Shown one piece after another: positions 11,840 to 24,038 of a DNA stretch of 64,000 nt (the first letter of the stretch is position 1; each line of letters opens with the position of its first letter). The position numbers and the translations under genes were made by a program. Under the pieces are notes generated by a model. That model saw only the letters and a list, made by a program, of their open reading frames with translations, ran no database searches and was not told the origin of the DNA. Source of the stretch: Hippophae tibetana (lineage: Eukaryota > Streptophyta > Magnoliopsida > Rosales > Elaeagnaceae); the NCBI GenBank assembly GCA_037013495.1, contig CM072810.1:38035843-38099842 (forward strand). Direction: 5' to 3'.

Positions 11840-14800
11840 ACATTATCATTTTCAAGAAAAAGATACCTTGCTTAAATCCATATAGAAGGCCTGTGAACTT
11901 ACTGTTAAATGAATCAGTTGGGAAATTATTCGAACTGCATTATTTGTTGCCAAGATGATAGCAATCCACTTTCGTGGACGGAAAGAGCTTGACTTTATAG
12001 ACATGAAGTAAAGTGGTACGAGCAAAGCTATTTTGACACAATTGTTAGAATTGATGAATCTAATACCAATGAAGAGAAAATATCTATACTCTCGCATAGA
12101 TTTAGTAAATTTCTTAGAAAAAATAAACCCATTTTTAGGGATTTTCAAAAAAGGTAATCCGAGATCTAAAATGATTATTTCAATGAATTTATAGTTGTAT
12201 TTCTTCCAAGCAACTTCAATCATTTTGAGACCACTCATATAGGCATTTGAGCAAAAAAAATAAATCTAGAACAATGCAGCTGAACATAAATTTTGAACTC
12301 TATATCATGCAAGAGGATGAAACTTTGAACAAATTCTATCCAGGTTTTTCAATCAATTTCAGCTACCCGTACAATTTGGATGGACATATTTGGAAAAAAA
12401 AGTATATTGAGAAAATTGTTGTTAGTCTACATTATCATTTTCAAGAAAAAGATACCTTGCTTAAATCCATATAGAAGGCCTGTGAACTTACTGTTAAATG
12501 AATCAGTTGGGAAATTATTCGAACTGCATTATTTGTTGCCAAGATGATAGCAATCCACTTTCGTGGACGGAAAGAGCTTGACTTTATAGACATCAAGTAA
12601 AGTGGTACGAGCAAAGCTATTTTGACACAATTGTTAGAATTGATGAATCTAATACCAATGAAGAGAAAATATCTATACTCTCGCATAGATTTAGTAAATT
12701 TCTTAGAAAAAATAAACCCATTTTTAGGGATTTTCAAAAAAGGTAATCCGAGCTCTAAAATGATTATTTCAATGAATTTATAGTTGTATTTCTTCCAAGC
12801 TACTTCAAACATTTCGGAGACCACTCATATAGGCATTTGAGCAAAAAAATAAATCTAGAACTATGCAGCTGAACATAAATTTTGAACTCTATATCATGCA
12901 AGAGGATGAAACTTTTAACAAATTCTATGCAGGTTTTTCAATCAATTTCAGCTACCCGTACAATTTGGATGGACCTATTTGGAAAAAAAAGTAGATTGAG
13001 AAAATTGTTGTTAGCCTACATTATCATTTTCAAGAAAAAGATACCTTGCTTAAATCCATATAGAAGGCCTGTGAACTCACTGTTAAATGAATCAGTTGGG
13101 AAATTATTCGAACTGCATTATTTGTTGCCAAGATGATAGCAATCCACTTTCGCGGACGAAAAGAGCTTGAATTTATAGACATCAAGTATAGTGGTACGAG
13201 CGAAGCTATTTTGACACAATTTTTAGAAATGATGAATCTAATACCAATGAAGAAAAAATATCTATACTCTCCCATAGATTTACTAAATTTCTTAGAAAGA
13301 ATAAACCCGTTTATATGGATTTAAAAAAAAGGTAATCCGAGATCTAAAATGATTATTTCAATGAATTTATAGTTGTATTTCTTCCAAGCTACTTCAAACA
13401 TTTCGGAGACCACTCATATAGGCATTTGATCAAAAAATAAATCTAGAACTATGCAGCTGAACATAAATTTTGAACTCTATATCATGCAAGAGAATGAAAC
13501 TTTGAACAAATTCTATGCAGGTTTTTCAATCAATTTTAGCTACCCGTACAATTTGGATGGACTTATTTGGAAAAAAAAGTAGATTGAGAAATTTGTTGTT
13601 AGTCTACATTATCATTTTCAAGAAAAAGATACCTTGCTTAAATCCATATAGAAGGCCTGTGAACTTACTATTAAATGAATCAGTTGGGAAATTATTCGAA
13701 CTGCATTATTTGTTGCCAAGATGATAGCAATCCACTTTCGTGGACGGAAAGAGCTTGACTTTATAGACATCAAGTAAAGTGGTACGAGCAAAGCTATTTT
13801 GACACAATTGTTAGAATTGATGAATCTAATACCAATGAAGAGAACATATCTATACTTTCGCATAGATTTAGTAAATTTCTTAGAAAAATAAACCCATTTT
13901 TAGGGATTTTCAAAACAGGTAATCCGAGCTCTAAAATGATTATTTAAATGAATTTATAGTTGTATTTCTTCCAAGCTACTTCAAACATTTCGGAGACCAC
14001 TCATATAGGCATTTGATCAAAAAATAAATCTAGAACTATGCAGCTGAACAGAAATTTTGAACTCTATATCATGCATGAGGATGAAACTTTGAACAAATTC
14101 TATGTAGGTTTTTCAATCAATTTCAGCTACCCGTACAATTTGGATGGACCTATTTGGAAAAAAAAGTAGATTGAGAAAATTGTTGTTAGCCTACATTATC
14201 ATTTTCAAGAAAAAGATACCTTGCTTAAATCCATATAGAAGGCCTGTGAACTCACTGTTAAATGAAACAGTTGGGAAATTATTCGAACTGCATTATTAGT
14301 TGCCAAGATGATAGCAATCCACTTTCGCGGATGAAAAGAGCTTGAATTTATAGACATCAAGTATAGTGGTACGAGCGAAGCTATTTTGACACAATTTTTA
14401 GAAATGATGAATCTAATACCAATGAATAAAAAATATCTATACTTTCGCATAGATTTACTAACTTTCTTAGATAGAATAAACCCATTTTTAGGGATTTTCA
14501 AAAAAGGTAATCCGAGCTCTAAAATGATTATTTCAATGAATTTATAGTTGTATTTCTTCCAAGCGACTTCAAAAATTTCGGAGACCACTCATATAGGCAT
14601 TTGAGCAAAAAACTAAATCTAGAACTATGCAGCTGAACAGAAATTTTGAACTCTATATCATGCATGAGGATGAAACTTTGAACAAATTCTACGCAGGTTT
14701 TTCAATCATTATCAACTACTCGTACAATTTGGATGGACCTATTTGAAAAAAAAAGTAGATTGAGAAAATTGTTGTTAGTCGACATTATCATTTTCAAGAA

Positions 14801-15959
14801 AAAGATACCTTGCTTAAATCCATATAGAAGGCCTGTGAACCTACTGTGAAATGAATCAGTTGGGAAATTATTCGAACTGCATTATTTGTTGCCAAAATGA
14901 TAGCAATCCACTTTGGTGGACGGAAAGAGCTTGACTTTATAGACATCAAGTATAGTGGTACGAGCAAAGCTATTTTGACACAATTGTTAGAAATGATGAA
15001 TCTAATACCAATGAAGAGAAAATATCTATACTTTCGCATAGATTAACTAACTTTCTTAGATAGAATAAACCCATTTTTAGGGATTTTCAAAAAAGGTAAT
15101 CCGAGCTCTAAAATGATTATTTCAATGAATTTAAAGTTGTATTTCTTCCAAGCTACTTCAAAAATTTCGGAGACCACTCATATACTCATTTGAGCAAAAA
15201 ACTAAATCTAGAACTATGCAGCTGAACAGAAATTTTGAACTCTATATCATGCATGAGGATGAAACTTTGAACAAATTCTACGCAGGTTTTTCAATCATTA
15301 TCAACTACTCGTACAATTTGGATGGACCTATTTGAAAAAAAAAGTAGATTGAGAAAATTGTTGTTAGTCGACATTATCATTTTCAAGAAAAAGATACCTT
15401 GCTTAAATCCATATAGAAGGCCTGTGAACTTACTGTTAAATGAATCAGTTGGGAAATTATTCGAACTGCATTATTTGTTGCCAAAATGATAGCAATCCAC
15501 TTTGGTGGACGGAAAGAGCTTGACTTTATAGACATCAAGTATAGTGGTACGAGCAAAGCTATTTTGACACAATTGTTAGAAATGATGAATCTAATACCAA
15601 TGAAGAGAAAATATCTATACTTTCGCATAGATTAACTAACTTTCTTAGATAGAATAAACCCATTTTTAGGGATTTTCAAAAAAGGTAATCCGAGCTCTAA
15701 AATGATTATTTCAATGAATTTAAAGTTGTATTTCTTCCAAGCTACTTCAAAAATTTCGGAGACCACTCATATAGGCATTTGAGCAAAAAACTAAATCTAG
15801 AACTATGCAGCTGAACAGAAATTTTGAACTCTATATCATGCATGAGGATGAAACTTCGAACAAATTCTACGCAGGTTTTTCAATCATTATCAACTACTCG
15901 TACAATTTGGATGGACCTATTTGAAAAAAAAAGTAGATTGAGAAAATTGTTGTTAGTCG
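11840..15959. repeat. Seven-monomer duplicated segment, copy 1 (4120 bp)
   Basis: Monomer starts 12265, 12854, 13442, 14029, 14618, 15207 and 15796 recur exactly 4120 bp downstream (16385, 16974, 17562, 18149, 18738, 19327, 19916). The odd lengths are kept too: 588 and 587 bp for the third and fourth. The first shared base is 11840 (position 11839 is T, 15959 is G). The match runs to 16073/20193, where 16074 is G and 20194 is A. I saw a few point differences: near 12004 (atgaag versus atcaag), 12165 (gatct versus gctct) and 13315. A longer disagreement lies at 14545-14600, where copy 2 has 'tttaaagttg' and 'atatactcat'. The last is more than one substitution and looks like later conversion. 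Confidence 0.88.
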
Positions 15960-17561
15960 ACATTATCATTTTCAAGAAAAAGATACCTTGCTTAAATCCA
16001 TATAGAAGGCCTGTGAACTTACTGTTAAATGAATCAGTTGGGAAATTATTCGAACTGCATTATTTGTTGCCAAGATGATAGCAATCCACTTTCGTGGACG
16101 GAAAGAGCTTGACTTTATAGACATCAAGTAAAGTGGTACGAGCAAAGCTATTTTGACACAATTGTTAGAATTGATGAATCTAATACCAATGAAGAGAAAA
16201 TATCTATACTCTCGCATAGATTTAGTAAATTTCTTAGAAAAAATAAACCCATTTTTAGGGATTTTCAAAAAAGGTAATCCGAGCTCTAAAATGATTATTT
16301 CAATGAATTTATAGTTGTATTTCTTCCAAGCAACTTCAATCATTTTGAGACCACTCATATAGGCATTTGAGCAAAAAAAATAAATCTAGAACAATGCAGC
16401 TGAACATAAATTTTGAACTCTATATCATGCAAGAGGATGAAACTTTGAACAAATTCTATCCAGGTTTTTCAATCAATTTCAGCTACCCGTACAATTTGGA
16501 TGGACATATTTGGAAAAAAAAGTATATTGAGAAAATTGTTGTTAGTCTACATTATCATTTTCAAGAAAAAGATACCTTGCTTAAATCCATATAGAAGGCC
16601 TGTGAACTTACTGTTAAATGAATCAGTTGGGAAATTATTCGAACTGCATTATTTGTTGCCAAGATGATAGCAATCCACTTTCGTGGACGGAAAGAGCTTG
16701 ACTTTATAGACATCAAGTAAAGTGGTACGAGCAAAGCTATTTTGACACAATTGTTAGAATTGATGAATCTAATACCAATGAAGAGAAAATTTCTATACTC
16801 TCGCATAGATTTAGTAAATTTCTTAGAAAAAATAAACCCATTTTTAGGGATTTTCAAAAAAGGTAATCCGAGCTCTAAAATGATTATTTCAATGAATTTA
16901 TAGTTGTATTTCTTCCAAGCTACTTCAAACATTTCGGAGACCACTCATATAGGCATTTGAGCAAAAAAATAAATCTAGAACTATGCAGCTGAACATAAAT
17001 TTTGAACTCTATATCATGCAAGAGGATGAAACTTTGAACAAATTCTATGCAGGTTTTTCAATCAATTTCAGCTACCCGTACAATTTGGATGGACCTATTT
17101 GGAAAAAAAAGTAGATTGAGAAAATTGTTGTTAGCCTACATTATCATTTTCAAGAAAAAGATACCTTGCTTAAATCCATATAGAAGGCCTGTGAACTCAC
17201 TGTTAAATGAATCAGTTGGGAAATTATTCGAACTGCATTATTTGTTGCCAAGATGATAGCAATCCACTTTCGCGGACGAAAAGAGCTTGAATTTATAGAC
17301 ATCAAGTATAGTGGTACGAGCGAAGCTATTTTGACACAATTTTTAGAAATGATGAATCTAATACCAATGAAGAAAAAATATCTATACTCTCCCATAGATT
17401 TACTAAATTTCTTAGAAAGAATAAACCCGTTTATAGGGATTTAAAAAAAAGGTAATCCGAGATCTAAAATGATTATTTCAATGAATTTATAGTTGTATTT
17501 CTTCCAAGCTACTTCAAACATTTCGGAGACCACTCATATAGGCATTTGATCAAAAAATAAA

Positions 17562-18148
17562 TCTAGAACTATGCAGCTGAACATAAATTTTGAACTCTAT
17601 ATCATGCAAGAGAATGAAACTTTGAACAAATTCTATGCAGGTTTTTCAATCAATTTTAGCTACCCGTACAATTTGGATGGACTTATTTGGAAAAAAAAGT
17701 AGATTGAGAAATTTGTTGTTAGTCTACATTATCATTTTCAAGAAAAAGATACCTTGCTTAAATCCATATAGAAGGCCTGTGAACTTACTATTAAATGAAT
17801 CAGTTGGGAAATTATTCGAACTGCATTATTTGTTGCCAAGATGATAGCAATCCACTTTCGTGGACGGAAAGAGCTTGACTTTATAGACATCAAGTAAAGT
17901 GGTACGAGCAAAGCTATTTTGACACAATTGTTAGAATTGATGAATCTAATACCAATGAAGAGAACATATCTATACTTTCGCATAGATTTAGTAAATTTCT
18001 TAGAAAAATAAACCCATTTTTAGGGATTTTCAAAACAGGTAATCCGAGCTCTAAAATGATTATTTAAATGAATTTATAGTTGTATTTCTTCCAAGCTACT
18101 TCAAACATTTCGGAGACCACTCATATAGGCATTTGATCAAAAAATAAA
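17562..18148 (+). repeat. Type specimen, E monomer (587 bp)
   Basis: Diagnostic states: 'tgatcaaaaaataaa' upstream, 'caagagaatg', 'caattttagctac', 'ggacttatttgg', 'gagaaatttgttg', 'ttactattaaatg', 'agtaaagtgg', 'gagaacatatc', one A fewer in 'ttagaaaaataaac', 'ttcaaaacagg' and 'tatttaaatg'. Copies are at 13442 and 17562, with a related one at 24628. Confidence 0.83.
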
Positions 18149-18737
18149 TCTAGAACTATGCAGCTGAACAGAAATTTTGAACTCTATATCATGCATGAGG
18201 ATGAAACTTTGAACAAATTCTATGCAGGTTTTTCAATCAATTTCAGCTACCCGTACAATTTGGATGGACCTATTTGGAAAAAAAAGTAGATTGAGAAAAT
18301 TGTTGTTAGCCTACATTATCATTTTCAAGAAAAAGATACCTTGCTTAAATCCATATAGAAGGCCTGTGAACTCACTGTTAAATGAATCAGTTGGGAAATT
18401 ATTCGAACTGCATTATTAGTTGCCAAGATGATAGCAATCCACTTTCGCGGACGAAAAGAGCTTGAATTTATAGACATCAAGTATAGTGGTACGAGCGAAG
18501 CTATTTTGACACAATTTTTAGAAATGATGAATCTAATACCAATGAAGAAAAAATATCTATACTTTCGCATAGATTTACTAACTTTCTTAGATAGAATAAA
18601 CCCATTTTTAGGGATTTTCAAAAAAGGTAATCCGAGCTCTAAAATGATTATTTCAATGAATTTAAAGTTGTATTTCTTCCAAGCTACTTCAAAAATTTCG
18701 GAGACCACTCATATACTCATTTGAGCAAAAAACTAAA
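18149..18737 (+). repeat. Type specimen, D monomer
   Basis: The head is B-like ('gttagcctac', 'aactcactg', 'ttcgcggacg') with 'cattattagttgcc'. The tail differs from B: 'actttcgcatag', 'actaactttcttagatag', 'ttttcaaaaaagg' and GAGCTC. In this copy the usual 'atttatagttg' is 'atttaaagttg', which removes a stop and leaves a 98-codon sense frame (18428-18724). The D tail with a B or C head is one of several head/tail combinations in the array. Confidence 0.8.
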
Positions 18738-21700
18738 TCTAGAACTATGCAGCTGAACAGAAATTTTGAACTCTATATCATGCATGAGGATGAAACTTTG
18801 AACAAATTCTACGCAGGTTTTTCAATCATTATCAACTACTCGTACAATTTGGATGGACCTATTTGAAAAAAAAAGTAGATTGAGAAAATTGTTGTTAGTC
18901 GACATTATCATTTTCAAGAAAAAGATACCTTGCTTAAATCCATATAGAAGGCCTGTGAACTTACTGTTAAATGAATCAGTTGGGAAATTATTCGAACTGC
19001 ATTATTTGTTGCCAAAATGATAGCAATCCACTTTGGTGGACGGAAAGAGCTTGACTTTATAGACATCAAGTATAGTGGTACGAGCAAAGCTATTTTGACA
19101 CAATTGTTAGAAATGATGAATCTAATACCAATGAAGAGAAAATATCTATACTTTCGCATAGATTAACTAACTTTCTTATATAGAATAAACCCATTTTTAG
19201 GGATTTTCAAAAAAGGTAATCCGAGCTCTAAAATGATTATTTCAATGAATTTAAAGTTGTATTTCTTCCAAGCTACTTCAAAAATTTCGGAGACCACTCA
19301 TATACTCATTTGAGCAAAAAACTAAATCTAGAACTATGCAGCTGAACAGAAATTTTGAACTCTATATCATGCATGAGGATGAAACTTTGAACAAATTCTA
19401 CGCAGGTTTTTCAATCATTATCAACTACTCGTACAATTTGGATGGACCTATTTGAAAAAAAAAGTAGATTGAGAAAATTGTTGTTAGTCGACATTATCAT
19501 TTTCAAGAAAAAGATACCTTGCTTAAATCCATATAGAAGGCCTGTGAACTTACTGTTAAATGAATCAGTTGGGAAATTATTCGAACTGCATTATTTGTTG
19601 CCAAAATGATAGCAATCCACTTTGGTGGACGGAAAGAGCTTGACTTTATAGACATCAAGTATAGTGGTACGAGCAAAGCTATTTTGACACAATTGTTAGA
19701 AATGATGAATCTAATACCAATGAAGAGAAAATATCTATACTTTCGCATAGATTAACTAACTTTCTTAGATAGAATAAACCCATTTTTAGGGATTTTCAAA
19801 AAAGGTAATCCGAGCTCTAAAATGATTATTTCAATGAATTTAAAGTTGTATTTCTTCCAAGCTACTTCAAAAATTTCGGAGACCACTCATATAGGCATTT
19901 GAGCAAAAAACTAAATCTAGAACTATGCAGCTGAACAGAAATTTTGAACTCTATATCATGCATGAGGATGAAACTTTGAACAAATTCTACGCAGGTTTTT
20001 CAATCATTATCAACTACTCGTACAATTTGGATGGACCTATTTGAAAAAAAAAGTAGATTGAGAAAATTGTTGTTAGTCGACATTATCATTTTCAAGAAAA
20101 AGATACCTTGCTTAAATCCATATAGAAGGCCTGTGAACTTACTGTTAAATGAATCAGTTGGGAAATTATTCGAACTGCATTATTTGTTGCCAAAATGATA
20201 GCAATCCACTTTGGTGGACGGAAAGAGCTTGACTTTATAGACATCAAGTATAGTGGTACGAGCAAAGCTATTTTGACACAATTATTAGAAATGATGAATC
20301 TAATACCAATGAAGAGAAAATATCTATACTTTCGCATAGATTAACTAACTTTCTTAGATAGAATAAACCCATTTTTAGGGATTTTCAAAAAAGGTAATCC
20401 GAGCTCTAAAATGATTATTTCAATGAATTTAAAGTTGTATTTCTTCCAAGCTACTTCAAAAATTTCGGAGACCACTCATATAGGCATTTGAGCAAAAAAC
20501 TAAATCTAGAACTATGCAGCTGAACAGAAATTTTGAACTCTATATCATGCATGAGGATGAAACTTTGAACAAATTCTACGCAGGTTTTTCAATCATTATC
20601 AACTACTCGTACAATTTGGATGGACCTATTTGAAAAAAAAAGTAGATTGAGAAAATTGTTGTTAGTCGACATTATCATTTTCAAGAAAAAGATACCTTGC
20701 TTAAATCCATATAGAAGGCCTGTGAACTTACTGTTAAATGAATCAGTTGGGAAATTATTCGAACTGCATTATTTGTTGCCAAAATGATAGCAATCCACTT
20801 TGGTGGACGGAAAGAGCTTGACTTTATAGACATCAAGTATAGTGGTACGAGCAAAGCTATTTTGACACAATTGTTAGAAATGATGAATCTAATACCAATG
20901 AAGAGAAAATATCTATACTTTCGCATAGATTAACTAACTTTCTTATATAGAATAAACCCATTTTTAGGGATTTTCAAAAAAGGTAATCCGAGCTCTAAAA
21001 TGATTATTTCAATGAATTTAAAGTTGTATTTCTTCCAAGCTACTTCAAAAATTTCGGAGACCACTCATATACTCATTTGAGCAAAAAACTAAATCTAGAA
21101 CTATGCAGCTGAACAGAAATTTTGAACTCTATATCATGCATGAGGATGAAACTTTGAACAAATTCTACGCAGGTTTTTCAATCATTATCAACTACTCGTA
21201 CAATTTGGATGGACCTATTTGAAAAAAAAAGTAGATTGAGAAAATTGTTGTTAGTCGACATTATCATTTTCAAGAAAAAGATACCTTGCTTAAATCCATA
21301 TAGAAGGCCTGTGAACTTACTGTTAAATGAATCAGTTGGGAAATTATTCGAACTGCATTATTTGTTGCCAAAATGATAGCAATCCACTTTGGTGGACGGA
21401 AAGAGCTTGACTTTATAGACATCAAGTATAGTGGTACGAGCAAAGCTATTTTGACACAATTGTTAGAAATGATGAATCTAATACCAATGAAGAGAAAATA
21501 TCTATACTTTCGCATAGATTAACTAACTTTCTTAGATAGAATAAACCCATTTTTAGGGATTTTCAAAAAAGGTAATCCGAGCTCTAAAATGATTATTTCA
21601 ATGAATTTAAAGTTGTATTTCTTCCAAGCTACTTCAAAAATTTCGGAGACCACTCATATAGGCATTTGAGCAAAAAACTAAATCTAGAACTATGCAGCTG

Positions 21701-24038
21701 AACAGAAATTTTGAACTCTATATCATGCATGAGGATGAAACTTCGAACAAATTCTACGCAGGTTTTTCAATCATTATCAACTACTCGTACAATTTGGATG
21801 GACCTATTTGAAAAAAAAAGTAGATTGAGAAAATTGTTGTTAGTCGACATTATCATTTTCAAGAAAAAGATACCTTGCTTAAATCCATATAGAAGGCCTG
21901 TGAACTTACTGTTAAATGAATCAGTTGGGAAATTATTCGAACTGCATTATTTGTTGCCAAAATGATAGCAATCCACTTTGGTGGACGGAAAGAGCTTGAC
22001 TTTATAGACATCAAGTATAGTGGTACGAGCAAAGCTATTTTGACACAATTATTAGAAATGATGAATCTAATACCAATGAAGAGAAAATATCTATACTTTC
22101 GCATAGATTAACTAACTTTCTTAGATAGAATAAACCCATTTTTAGGGATTTTCAAAAAAGGTAATCCGAGCTCTAAAATGATTATTTCAATGAATTTAAA
22201 GTTGTATTTCTTCCAAGCTACTTCAAAAATTTCGGAGACCACTCATATAGGCATTTGAGCAAAAAACTAAATCTAGAACTATGCAGCTGAACAGAAATTT
22301 TGAACTCTATATCATGCATGAGGATGAAACTTTGAACAAATTCTACGCAGGTTTTTCAATCATTATCAACTACTCGTACAATTTGGATGGACCTATTTGA
22401 AAAAAAAAGTAGATTGAGAAAATTGTTGTTAGTCGACATTATCATTTTCAAGAAAAAGATACCTTGCTTAAATCCATATAGAAGGCCTGTGAACTTACTG
22501 TTAAATGAATCAGTTGGGAAATTATTCGAACTGCATTATTTGTTGCCAAAATGATAGCAATCAACTTTGGTGGACGGAAAGAGCTTGACTTTGTAGTCAT
22601 CAAGTATAGTGGTACGAGCAAAGCTATTTTGACACAATTGTTAGAAATGATGAATCTAATACCAATGAAGAGAAAATATCTATACTTTCGCATAGATTAA
22701 CTAACTTTCTTAGATAGAATAAACCCATTTTTAGGGATTTTCAAAAAAGGTAATCTGAGCTCTAAAATGATTATTTCAATGAATTTAAAGTTGTATTTCT
22801 TCCAAGCTACTTCAAAAATTTCGGAGACCACTCATATAGGCATTTGAGTAAAAAACTAAATCTAGAACTATGCAGCTGAACAGAAATTTTGAACTCTATA
22901 TCATGCATGAGGATGAAACTTTGAACAAATTCTACGCAGGTTTTTCAATCATTATCAACTACTCGTACAATTTGGATGGACCTATTTGAAAAAAAAAGTA
23001 GATTGAGAAAATTGTTGTTAGTCGACATTATCATTTTCAAGAAAAAGATACCTTGCTTAAATCCATATAGAAGGCCTGTGAACTTACTGTTAAATGAATC
23101 AGTTGGGAAATTATTCGAACTGCATTATTTGTTGCCAAAATGATAGCAATCCACTTTGGTGGACGGAAAGAGCTTGACTTTATAGACATCAAGTATAGTG
23201 GTACGAGCAAAGCTATTTTGACACAATTGTTCGAAATGATGAATCTAATACCAATGAAGAGAAAATATCTATACTTTCGCATAGATTTACTAACTTTCTT
23301 AGATAGAATAAACCCATTTTTAGGGATTTTCAAAAAAGGTAATCCGAGCTCTAAAATGATTATTTCAATGAATTTATAGCTGTATTTCTTCCAAGCTACT
23401 TCAAACATTTCGGAGACCACTCATATAGGCATTTGAGCAAAAAACTAAATCTAGAACTATGCAGCTGAACAGAAATTTTGAACTCTATATCATGCATGAG
23501 GATGAAACTTCGAACAAATTCTACGCAGGTTTTTCAATCATTATCAACTACTCGTACAATTTGGATGGACCTATTTGAAAAAAAAAGTAGATTGAGAAAA
23601 TTGTTGTTAGTCGACATTATCATTTTCAAGAAAAAGATACCTTGCTTAAATCCATATAGAAGGCCTGTGAACTTACTGTTAAATGAATCAGTTGGGAAAT
23701 TATTCGAACTGCATTATTTGTTGCCAAAATGATAGCAATCCACTTTGGTGGACGGAAAGAGCTTGACTTTATAGACATCAAGTATAGTGGTACGAGCAAA
23801 GCTATTTTGACACAATTATTAGAAATGATGAATCTAATACCAATGAAGAGAAAATATCTATACTTTCGCATAGATTAACTAACTTTCTTAGATAGAATAA
23901 ACCCATTTTTAGGGATTTTCAAAAAAGGTAATCCGAGCTCTAAAATGATTATTTCAATGAATTTAAAGTTGTATTTCTTCCAAGCTACTTCAAAAATTTC
24001 GTAGACCACTCATATAGGCATTTGAGCAAAAAACTAAA
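18738..24038. repeat. Homogenised block of nine F-type monomers
   Basis: Monomers start every 589 bp at 18738, 19327, 19916, 20505, 21094, 21683, 22272, 22861 and 23450, with no length change. They are nearly identical to each other, more so than neighbours elsewhere. Sparse markers recur every 1767 bp, i.e. every three monomers: 'cttatatag' near 19176 and 20943, 'atatactcat' near 19300 and 21067, 'acacaattatta' near 20277, 22044 and 23811, and 'aaacttcgaac' near 21739 and 23506. The block therefore spread in three-monomer steps. The 22861 copy has a D-type tail, and the 22272 copy carries private changes ('tcaactttgg', 'tttgtagtcatc'). Confidence 0.87.
20505..21093 (+). repeat. Type specimen, F monomer
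   Basis: The head is C-like (NsiI ATGCAT, 'ctacgcagg', SalI GTCGAC). It is then distinguished by 'ttggtggacgg', 'acatcaagtat', 'gagcaaagc', 'catagattaactaactttc', 'gaatttaaagttg' and 'caaaaatttcgg'. This copy also has the 'cttatatag' and 'atatactcat' markers. Confidence 0.85.

Larger units (their letters stand above)
15960..20079. repeat. Seven-monomer duplicated segment, copy 2 (4120 bp)
   Basis: Direct tandem copy of 11840-15959, with 114 further bases (to 20193) still matching the start of copy 2. That overlap of 114 bp (15960-16073) marks where the exchange took place, inside a monomer whose head is F type and whose tail is A type (15796-16384). The monomer order is hybrid, A, B, E, D, F, F. 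The simplest origin is one unequal exchange between misaligned arrays. Confidence 0.85.

Noticed and set aside
11840-20193. The seven-monomer duplication as an assembly artefact
   Set aside because: The two copies carry scattered and clustered differences (for example near 12004, 12165, 13315 and 14545-14600), which a duplicated contig would not have. Read depth would settle it.
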